Assembly (NCBI GenBank): GCA_031423495.1
Contig: JANPFP010000264.1
Location: 1 to 64,000, forward strand
DNA from: JACPYM01 sp031423495
Lineage (GTDB): Bacteria > Acidobacteriota > Blastocatellia > RBC074
DNA length: 64,000 bases
Direction of reading: 5' to 3'
Part shown: positions 33,924 through 41,179 of the stretch, one piece after another
Layout of the letters: each line of letters begins with the position of its first letter
Numbering within the stretch: position 1 is the first letter of the stretch
Translations under genes and position numbers: made by a program
Notes under the pieces: model-generated
Told to the model about the DNA's origin: nothing
Seen by the model: only the letters and a program-made list of their open reading frames with translations
Database searches by the model: none

Positions 33924-34705
33924 ACGCCTTGCCGTTCTTCCGTCAAATAATGTTGCTGGTAACGCGCGGTCATTTGCGCCGTTTCAAGCAAGACCAATAC
34001 GTCCGCCGTACCAAACTCGACATCGAAAGCAGGCTCGCCGCACACGACTGCGCCTGCGCGCAAATAGCCTTTCAGCAAAGGCGGAATGCGCCGCCGCAAT
34101 TCGCGTTCGTTGAGGCGCATCGGTTCAACACGCGGCAAGCGGCAAGCGGGTTGGGGCGTGACGCGCGAGTTCTCAGGCGCGAGATGTTCGCGGCTTAGAT
34201 GACAATAAAGCGCATGCACTTCCGCCGCGCCCGCCGCGTGCAAACTCGCGCAACCGAACATACGACTGATGCCGTTCGCCACGGCGTATTGCGTAATCGC
34301 GCTCCACAACAAATTGATAACCGCGAACGAACGATGCGCCGCAGCCACGCACGAGCGACCGAGTTCGAGAGCTTCGCCGGGCAGTCGTTTCAGGTTGTCG
34401 AGATCGAATTCGTTTTCTGAATAAAATCCCGTGTTGCGTTCGGCGATGCTTTGCCGCAACAGGCGATAAGTGCCTACGACTTGCTGGCTGGCGCGGTCTT
34501 TGACGATCAAATGATCGCACCACGCATCGTAAGCATCGCGGTCAAAGCCGCGTTCATACGAAACGCTCAAGCCCTCTTTCAATTCGAGATTGAATACCTC
34601 AAAGCGCAACCGCATGGCTGCGTCAATCTCAGCGAACGTCGTTGCCAGCGAAACTTCATGGCTGGTCGTGCAAATCTGTAAGGCCGGTTTAGTTGTGAGC
34701 AGCAT
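33920..34705 (-). CDS. olsB: ornithine N-acyltransferase OlsB
   Basis: A 261-residue GNAT-like acyltransferase of the OlsB family, which joins a 3-hydroxyacyl chain from acyl-ACP to the alpha-amino group of ornithine. Family strings include MRLRFEVFN, VGTYRLLR, GFYSENEFDL, LELGRSCV, RMFGCASLH and PPLLKGYLRAGA. The start at 34705 has a perfect GGAGG site 7 nt upstream; codons upstream to 34747 are not supported. It is first in olsB-olsA. Ornithine lipids contain no phosphorus and in several bacteria are made when phosphate is short, which fits the pst and pho genes nearby. Confidence 0.92.
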   Translation of the reverse strand: MLLTTKPALQICTTSHEVSLATTFAEIDAAMRLRFEVFNLELKEGLSVSYERGFDRDAYDAWCDHLIVKDRASQQVVGTYRLLRQSIAERNTGFYSENEFDLDNLKRLPGEALELGRSCVAAAHRSFAVINLLWSAITQYAVANGISRMFGCASLHAAGAAEVHALYCHLSREHLAPENSRVTPQPACRLPRVEPMRLNERELRRRIPPLLKGYLRAGAVVCGEPAFDVEFGTADVLVLLETAQMTARYQQHYLTEERQGV

Positions 34706-34819
34706 TACGTAACCTCCGAGACGGGAAGTTATCGCAATGATCTTCAAGCCGAGTTATGGCGATGTTGGGTAAACGTTATTTTTGCACCGCAGCTTTTTTG
34801 CCGAGATTGTTGATATGGA

Positions 34820-34849
34820 TTTAAGGTTTTCTTTAATCGCATTTAACGC
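34820..34849 (+). promoter_or_regulatory. Pho-box-like array between olsB and a TonB receptor
   Basis: TTTAAGGT (34820-34827) and TTTAACGC (34842-34849) are exactly 22 nt apart, with CTTTAATC (34831-34838) between them, its TAA core shifted by one. The orientation points to the plus-strand TonB receptor, 59 nt downstream. The same gap also serves olsB on the other strand, so shared control is possible. Confidence 0.5.
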
Positions 34850-34908
34850 TTTCCTGTTAGTTTCCTGCTCAGAATAACTCAATCACAATACCGAACAGGA
34901 CAAACCAA

Positions 34909-37884
34909 ATGCTGAACCATCACCCCACTCTTTTCGTGCGAAACTTGCGCGCGCTGACCGTAACGCTGCTCTTATTGAGCGGCTTGGCTTTTTCAACTTT
35001 TGCGCAATCTGAATCGGGCAGCGCCGCTGTCGAAGGCACGATCAGCGCGCCCGACGGCAAAGTCATCGCGGGCGCAACTGTGACGGTACGCAATCTGGAA
35101 ACAGGGTATGCGCGCACGTTGACGACCAACGAACGCGGTCAATTCGTAGCGAGCGTGATGCCGGTTGGTGCTTATCTCATCGAAGCCAGTGCTAATGGTT
35201 TCGCTCCGATCAAGCGCGAGAACGTGTTGCTGTCAGTGGGCAATACCGAAACGGTCAATCTGCGGCTGGCGATTGCGGCGGTGAATGATGCGATCACGGT
35301 TTCGTCGGAAAGCATTTTGCTCGACACCGAAGAAGGCGCGACTGGTTCGACCATCAACCAGCGCGCGGTGAGTGATTTGCCGATTCGCGGACGCAACTTC
35401 ACCGACTTGGTGCAACTGACGCCGGGCATCGTGCAGGAATCTGACCGCAAGGGTTTGGTCATTGCCGGACAGCGTTCGATCAACTCGAACATTGCGATTG
35501 ACGGAGCCGATTTCAATGATGCTTTGCAAGGCAATCAGCGCGGTGGCAATGACGCGATTTTCTTTTTCCCGCAAACAGCGATTCGTGAATTTCAGGTGGT
35601 GCGTTCGGGCGCTACGGCTGAGGTCGGACGAACCGGTTCAGGCTTCGTCAACGCAGTTACCAAATCGGGCACGAACGACTGGCACGGCGAAGCGTTTTTC
35701 ATGAATCGCAATCCGCGTCTAACCTCTGACGACGCGTTCGGCAACAAGGGCAACAATCAGCAGAATCAGTTCGGCGGTTCGGTGGGTGGGCCGTTGCGCC
35801 GCGACAAGGCGTTTTTCTTTGTCGGCGCAGAACAGAACTTTTTGACCATTCCTTATTTCGTGCGCTTCGGCACACCGGCGGCCAACCTGACGGTTCCGGC
35901 AAACATTCTCAATCTGCAAGGCGAACACGAAAGCACGAACAATCCGACCGCAGCGTTTGTGCGCACAGATTTCATTTTGTCGCAAAGCAATACGTTGAAC
36001 GTGCAATATACCTATTCGCGTTTTCGCGGTGACAACTTTGGCGCGCTGGCTGACGGTACGACGCTCACTGACAATTTCGCAGCGACCAATTACGAAGCGG
36101 GTGCATTGAGCAACGGCGTCAAAGCCAGTTTGGTCTCGGTGCTAGACGCGCGCACGATCAACGAATTCCGCGCGCAAATCGCCACGGATAATCGCCGCGA
36201 AGACCCGAACACGGTCGGCCCTGAAATTCGGGTGGACAACTTTGGACGCTTTGGCAATTCGGCCAGCCGCCCGCGCCGCTTTGAAACGACGCGCTATCAG
36301 TTATCAGACAATCTTTCGCTCAACACCAATGCACATCGCCTGCGTTTCGGCGTTGATTACAACCTCAACGAATTCAAAGCGCAGCGCCAGTCAGACTTTC
36401 TCGGTCAATGGCGTTTCAGCAGCCTGGCTGATTTTCTCAACGGCATTCCGCGCCGCTTCACGCAAACTGTCGTCACCGTGCCCGAATTGATCGTAGCGGG
36501 CGGCGAACAACAGGAACTAGCGTTTTTCGTGCAAGACCGCGTCAAGCTGGCTTCGTCGTTGACGCTCACGGCGGGCTTGCGTTGGGAAGGCCAATGGAAT
36601 CCGCAACCGCCGCGCCCCAATCCGTTGTTGAAAGAAACGACGTTCATTCCCAATGATCTCGAAATGTGGCAGCCGCGTTTGGGCTTGGCGTGGGACGCGG
36701 GCAACAGCGGACGCACCGTCGTGCGCTTGTCGGCTGGACTTTATAACTCGCGCACGCCGGCTACGTTGTTTCATCGCGTGTTCACTAACAACGATGTCAT
36801 CACCAAAGATTACAGCTTTGATGAACGCGCGGGCGCATGCCGCACAGCAACAGGCGTTGGGGGCGCAGCCATTCCGACCAACTGTGTCTTTCGCGGCGCA
36901 GGCACCATCCTCGCTTATCCGAATATTCTGACGGCTGTCCCTACGTTGCCGACGGGCATTGCCAATCGCGTGCAAACGCGGGCTTTTGGTTTTCAACCAG
37001 ACTTTCGCAACCCGCGCACCTTTCAGGTTTCAGCAACGTTAGATCAAAGCCTCGGCAAAGATGCGAGCCTTTCGGTGGGATATGTGCGCGCGGCTGGTTG
37101 GAATCTGCAACGCCGCGTAGATCGCAATCTCGCCGCGCCCGTGATTGACGCAGCGACCGGTTATCCGCGCTTCACCGCGCCGCGCCCCAATCCAGCCATC
37201 GGCATCTATTCGATCAACGAATCTTCGGCGCATTCGACTTACGACGCGCTGGTGTTGAATTTGCAGCAGCGTTTCGCGCGCCGTTATCAGCTTGGATTCA
37301 ATTACACGCTGGCGAACAACCGCGACGACGATTCGAACGAACGCAACTTCTCACGCGAAACGACGCTCAATCCCTTCGATCTGAAAGCCGAAGCCGGGCC
37401 GTCGAAACAAGATGTGCGCCACAATTTCAATTTCAACGGATTGATTGATCTCGGCGCAGGCTTCACGGTGAGCGGCATTTTGATTACGCGCTCCGGCTTT
37501 CCTTACACCGCCATAGTAGGCGACGACGTTCAAGGCGATGTGAACACCGACAATGACCGCGCCGTCATTAACGGACGCGTCGTGCCGCGCAACAGCTTCC
37601 GCCAACCGAAATTTTTCAACCTCGACTTGCGCCTGCTGAAATCGTTCAGCCTGGGCGAAACGCGCAAGCTGTCGTTCACGGCGGAGTTATTCAACGTCAC
37701 GCGCGCGTCGAACAAAAACTTTGGCGTAGACGGCATCAGCATTTACGGCAACGCAGGTAACAGTCTGCCTGCGGTCGCCGTGCCGACCGTGTTTCCGTTG
37801 CCGGGCGAAACCTTCACCGCACCTTCGACCGCGCGTTTCGGCGGGCCGCGTCAATTGCAATTGGGCGCGCGCTTCACTTTTTAA
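34909..37884 (+). CDS. Oar-like TonB-dependent receptor
   Basis: A 991-residue outer-membrane receptor. The signal peptide is about 1-33 (LTVTLLLLSGLAFSTFAQS). A carboxypeptidase-regulatory domain lies at 38-120 (VEGTISAPDGKVIAGATV), then a plug-like region (LPIRGRNFTDLVQLTPGIV, NAVTKSGTNDWHGEAFF), then the barrel ending LQLGARFTF. It is preceded by a Pho-box-like array and followed 73 nt later by phoU-phoB on the same strand, so it may be the first gene of a Pi-regulated unit. A phosphorus compound as ligand is a guess from context only. Confidence 0.93.
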   Translation: MLNHHPTLFVRNLRALTVTLLLLSGLAFSTFAQSESGSAAVEGTISAPDGKVIAGATVTVRNLETGYARTLTTNERGQFVASVMPVGAYLIEASANGFAPIKRENVLLSVGNTETVNLRLAIAAVNDAITVSSESILLDTEEGATGSTINQRAVSDLPIRGRNFTDLVQLTPGIVQESDRKGLVIAGQRSINSNIAIDGADFNDALQGNQRGGNDAIFFFPQTAIREFQVVRSGATAEVGRTGSGFVNAVTKSGTNDWHGEAFFMNRNPRLTSDDAFGNKGNNQQNQFGGSVGGPLRRDKAFFFVGAEQNFLTIPYFVRFGTPAANLTVPANILNLQGEHESTNNPTAAFVRTDFILSQSNTLNVQYTYSRFRGDNFGALADGTTLTDNFAATNYEAGALSNGVKASLVSVLDARTINEFRAQIATDNRREDPNTVGPEIRVDNFGRFGNSASRPRRFETTRYQLSDNLSLNTNAHRLRFGVDYNLNEFKAQRQSDFLGQWRFSSLADFLNGIPRRFTQTVVTVPELIVAGGEQQELAFFVQDRVKLASSLTLTAGLRWEGQWNPQPPRPNPLLKETTFIPNDLEMWQPRLGLAWDAGNSGRTVVRLSAGLYNSRTPATLFHRVFTNNDVITKDYSFDERAGACRTATGVGGAAIPTNCVFRGAGTILAYPNILTAVPTLPTGIANRVQTRAFGFQPDFRNPRTFQVSATLDQSLGKDASLSVGYVRAAGWNLQRRVDRNLAAPVIDAATGYPRFTAPRPNPAIGIYSINESSAHSTYDALVLNLQQRFARRYQLGFNYTLANNRDDDSNERNFSRETTLNPFDLKAEAGPSKQDVRHNFNFNGLIDLGAGFTVSGILITRSGFPYTAIVGDDVQGDVNTDNDRAVINGRVVPRNSFRQPKFFNLDLRLLKSFSLGETRKLSFTAELFNVTRASNKNFGVDGISIYGNAGNSLPAVAVPTVFPLPGETFTAPSTARFGGPRQLQLGARFTF

Positions 37885-37957
37885 CCCAATTCCGACAGAT
37901 GTCTTTGAATGATGATGCATCTTCCAAAAATTTAAACGTTGCCGATGGAGAAACTGA

Positions 37958-38638
37958 ATGTCTGCTTTTTTGAAAAATGAATGGAATGAGTTGCGCGATC
38001 AACTCTTGCTGATGGGCGGTGAAGTCGAACAGGCGATTGACCGCGCGATGCTTTCGTTGACCGAACGCGACTCCGCGCTGGCGGCGGAAGTGCTGGCCGA
38101 TGACGACCGCGTAGACGCCCACGAACTCACGATGGATCACCTCTGCCATCGTTTACTTGCGGGGAATACGCTGACAGAACGCGAGCTGCGACTGGTGATG
38201 ACGGCGGCCAAGATCACGCCGATTCTCGAACGCGTCGCCGATCACGCCTGCAACATCGCGCGCGCGGCGTTGGACTTGAATGACGAGCCGCAACTCAAAC
38301 CTTACGTTGACTTGCCGCGTATGAGCCGCGTCGCGCGGGAAATGCTCACCGCCGCGCTTGATGCTTACGCCGCGTCAGATGCGCGCGCCGCCCGCGCGGT
38401 GATCGAACGTGACGAAGAACTTGATCGGCTTTATGACCGCATCTTTCACGAGTTGCTCGATTACATGTCAACCCAGGCCGATGCCGCCAGTCGCGCGGCG
38501 CGCTTGTTGCTCGTCGCCAAGCATCTCGAACGCATTGGCGATTACGTGACAGACATCTGTGAGCAAATTGTTTATATGACCGAAGCGCAGATCATTAAAC
38601 ATCCGCGTTTGCGCGAGAGATTGGCGGTGGCGGCATGA
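37958..38638 (+). CDS. phoU: phosphate signalling protein PhoU
   Basis: A 226-residue PhoU with two three-helix PhoU repeats. Typical strings are FLKNEWNELRDQLLLMGGEV at the N-terminus, ADHACNIARAALDLND in repeat one and VAKHLERIGDYVTDICEQIVY in repeat two, with the conserved E/D-rich metal-contacting positions. PhoU links the Pst transporter to PhoR/PhoB and damps the response at high Pi. It overlaps phoB by 4 nt. The pst genes are about 24 kb away, and no PhoR sensor kinase is in the window. Confidence 0.95.
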   Translation: MSAFLKNEWNELRDQLLLMGGEVEQAIDRAMLSLTERDSALAAEVLADDDRVDAHELTMDHLCHRLLAGNTLTERELRLVMTAAKITPILERVADHACNIARAALDLNDEPQLKPYVDLPRMSRVAREMLTAALDAYAASDARAARAVIERDEELDRLYDRIFHELLDYMSTQADAASRAARLLLVAKHLERIGDYVTDICEQIVYMTEAQIIKHPRLRERLAVAA

Positions 38639-39357
38639 AGCAAAAACCACGCATCCTAATCATCGAAGACGAGCCTGACATCGCTGAGAGCATTCGTTAC
38701 AACCTTGAGCGCGTAGGCGAATTCACCGCGCAAGTCGCGCACGATGGACAAGCCGCCTTGCGCGCGGCGTTGGGCAAAGTCATTGCCAGCCAGCCTCTGC
38801 CGCCGGTTTCGCTCATCATTCTCGATGTCAACCTGCCCGACATGAACGGCTTTGAACTCTGCCGTCGTCTGCGTACTGAAGAGGTTACGCGCCAAACACC
38901 GATCATCATGCTAACCGCGCGTGTCGAAGAAGCCGACAAAGTCAAAGGGCTTGACGTAGGCGCAGACGACTACATGACCAAGCCTTTCAGCGTGCGCGAA
39001 CTGGTTGCCCGCGTGAAAGCCGCGTTGCGCCGCTCCGGCTATCACGATGACACGCCGCAAGTTTATGAAGACCCGCAACTGCGCGTGGATTACAGCGGCT
39101 TCAACGTGTTCTGTGAAGGCGAGTCAATCAAACTCACGCGCAAGGAATTCGCTTTGCTGGCACTGCTCACACGCCACCAGACCCGCGTCATCCCGCGCGA
39201 AAAGCTGCTCGACGAAGTCTGGGGCATGCAATATTACGGCGACGCGCGCACCCTCGACGTACACATCAGCGGCTTGCGCAAAAAACTCGGCGCATGCGGC
39301 CCGCGCATCGAAACCGTCATCGGCATTGGCTATCGCTTTCGCACTCATGGCGAATAG
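38635..39357 (+). CDS. phoB: OmpR/PhoB-family response regulator, probable PhoB
   Basis: A 240-residue response regulator. The receiver has E11-D12, phospho-acceptor D64 (LIILDVNLPD), T94 (IMLTAR) and K116 (YMTKPF). The C-terminal winged helix (about 140-238) shows SIKLTRKEFALLALL, VIPREKLLDEVWG, RTLDVHISGLRKKL and IGYRF. Coupling to phoU by ATGA overlap identifies it as the likely PhoB. It is the natural candidate to bind the 11-nt-periodic arrays described upstream of pstS and other genes. The cognate kinase is not nearby. Confidence 0.92.
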   Translation: MKQKPRILIIEDEPDIAESIRYNLERVGEFTAQVAHDGQAALRAALGKVIASQPLPPVSLIILDVNLPDMNGFELCRRLRTEEVTRQTPIIMLTARVEEADKVKGLDVGADDYMTKPFSVRELVARVKAALRRSGYHDDTPQVYEDPQLRVDYSGFNVFCEGESIKLTRKEFALLALLTRHQTRVIPREKLLDEVWGMQYYGDARTLDVHISGLRKKLGACGPRIETVIGIGYRFRTHGE

Positions 39358-39711
39358 TGCGAGTACGAGCAATACACACTGACCAGCGGTGAAAATGGTT
39401 AAGATCATGATTCGTCGGCATTTTTGAGTTCAGTTCAAATTGTTTTTGGGCAGGCGGAAAATACACAGTTTGCGGGGGCAAGAGGGCTGGAAAGTTTTTT
39501 GATAAGATGTCGCGTTGAGGCGCAACGCAAAGGCAGGAAGGCCAGCCCTCACTCGGTGTATTTTCTTGAAGCCTGTTGTTGTTCTTGCTGAAAAGTTGCG
39601 GCGCTTGCATCGTCATTGACCCATCGTTAAGCTGCGTTCTACTTCTTATCCAGCCTCTGACCACACAGACGCAAGAAAAGGTTTTCGATCTTTAACGATC
39701 TCGCGCAATCA
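39358..39711. other. gene-free region with nested inverted repeats
   Basis: No coding sequence. A long-range inverted pair GAGGGCTGG (about 39483-39491) and CCAGCCCTC (about 39542-39550) encloses a short hairpin GCGTTG/CAACGC (about 39512-39528), so a three-part RNA fold is possible. Nothing else stands out before the DHH gene. Confidence 0.4.
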
Positions 39712-40668
39712 ATGAAAAGCATCAAGATTTGTTATCACGGCAATTGTTTTGACGGAGTTTCGTCCGCCGCCGTGTTTGGCCGTTTTTACCGTGAAAAGGT
39801 AAACCCCGAGTGGCAGCAGCGCTTTCAGCCGATGGTGCATCGCGCCGGTGCGCTGTTTGACGAAGCAGCTTTCGATGGTGACGAAAACGCCATCGTAGAT
39901 TTCAAATTCAGCAACTCACCCAAACTCACCTGGTGGTTCGACCATCACAAAAGCGCCTTTCTTTCTGCCGCAGACGAAGCCCAATGGCGGGCTGACACGA
40001 GCGGTAAAAAATTTCTCGACGCTGATTACAAATCCTGCACGAAATTTATTGCCGACACGGCGCGCGACTTGTTTGGGATGGCTTACGCGCATCAGGCTGA
40101 ACTGATTCACTGGGCGAACATCATTGACGGCGCGTTGTATGAAAGCCCGTCTGTGCCGGTTGAAATGAAAGAAGATGCGTTGCGTCTGGCGCTGGTTATT
40201 GAAAACAGCAGCGACCCGGCGCTCGCTGCGCAAATCATTTTGGCTTTGCAGGAAAAACCTTTGAGCGAAGTCGCGCAGTTGCCCTTTGTGGTCGAACGTA
40301 TCGAATCGCTTTATCAACGGCATCTGCGTTCGATGGAAATTATCAAACAGGCTGCGCGCGTGGTCGGCCCTGTCGTATTTTTCGACGTAGCAAGTCACGA
40401 CATGGAAGGTTACAGCAAATTCATTCCTTACTACCTGCACCCCGAAGTGACGTATAGCGTGAGCGTCAGCCAGTCTACGTTTCGTTCGAAAATTTCGGTC
40501 GGTTCCAGCCCCTGGGCGCCGCGTCCACGTACGCACGATCTGGCGAAAATTTGCGAACGCTTCGGCGGCGGCGGTCACGCGGTCGTCGCGGCGATTTCGC
40601 TCGCGCCCGAACAATTGGCTGAAGCGCGAACCATTGCCGCTGGCATTGTCGAAGAATTGCAAAGCTAA
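39712..40668 (+). CDS. DHH-family phosphoesterase
   Basis: A 318-residue DHH/DHHA1 protein. The N-terminal DHH domain has ICYHGNCFDGVSSA (D14), D63 in VDFKFS and the eponymous D77-H78-H79 (WWFDHHKSAF), which bind manganese. The C-terminal DHHA1 domain has the GGGGH motif at 285-289 and begins a run typical of nucleic-acid-end binding. Related enzymes cleave pAp, nanoRNA or cyclic dinucleotides, or act as RecJ-like exonucleases; the size fits the small-substrate types. It is a stand-alone gene and the substrate is unknown. Confidence 0.87.
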   Translation: MKSIKICYHGNCFDGVSSAAVFGRFYREKVNPEWQQRFQPMVHRAGALFDEAAFDGDENAIVDFKFSNSPKLTWWFDHHKSAFLSAADEAQWRADTSGKKFLDADYKSCTKFIADTARDLFGMAYAHQAELIHWANIIDGALYESPSVPVEMKEDALRLALVIENSSDPALAAQIILALQEKPLSEVAQLPFVVERIESLYQRHLRSMEIIKQAARVVGPVVFFDVASHDMEGYSKFIPYYLHPEVTYSVSVSQSTFRSKISVGSSPWAPRPRTHDLAKICERFGGGGHAVVAAISLAPEQLAEARTIAAGIVEELQS

Positions 40669-40799
40669 TCACATAAAAGTAACAGGGTAGGACACGGAAA
40701 ATCGCGTTGCTTCCCCCGCCAGCACGCAAGATACTGCTCGCGTCAGCCTAAAATGAAAAGGCTTTTGACGAGCGGGTAACCCCACAAACAACCGTGGAA
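40669..40799. other. intergenic flank of the transposase relic
   Basis: Contains no gene. Together with 41130-41179 it flanks the transposase fragment; I see no intact terminal inverted repeat. Confidence 0.3.
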
Positions 40800-41129
40800 T
40801 CATCCCCATTGGTTGATTAACTCCTTGGTCGCCGCCGAAAGGCGTCCGCGCCGTGAGGGCGAACGCCAGCGCGGGGGCGATACGTGGTAACTCATCAGTT
40901 CTTTAACACTCCAGCAATGCGTAGTCAGCCCTGCTGCCATCGCCAGAGTCTGGTTAATCCATTTGCGTCCGCCGATGATGCCCGGCAGGCGCAGGCTCAC
41001 GCGTTCCGTACAAAAGTTGTAGACCGTTCCGACCAGATACGCGCCCGCGTGCAGACTGGTGCTCGTGCGCGTTAGCGCGCGACTACCTAGGCAACTTGAG
41101 ATATAGCAACCGTAACTCATTGTCAGCAT
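40800..41129 (-). pseudogene. C-terminal fragment of a transposase
   Basis: A 109-residue open frame whose middle, AYLVGTVYNFC, and end, LAMAAGLTTHCWSVKELMSY, match the C-terminal part of DDE transposases (the common form reads TPAMAAGLTDHxWxxxELL). The DDE catalytic residues and the N-terminal domain are missing, so it is a decayed remnant of an insertion sequence. The match is from memory of the family pattern; element type is not assigned. It sits in a 511-nt gap between a DHH gene and an aminopeptidase gene. Confidence 0.65.
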
Positions 41130-41179
41130 ATCGCTGAACGACCCGCCGTCTGATATCGCAGCATGGTTAGGAACTCACG

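Noticed and set aside
34173..34523. Minus-strand second frame within olsB
   Set aside because: Arg/Ser-rich shadow of the OlsB coding sequence in another frame.
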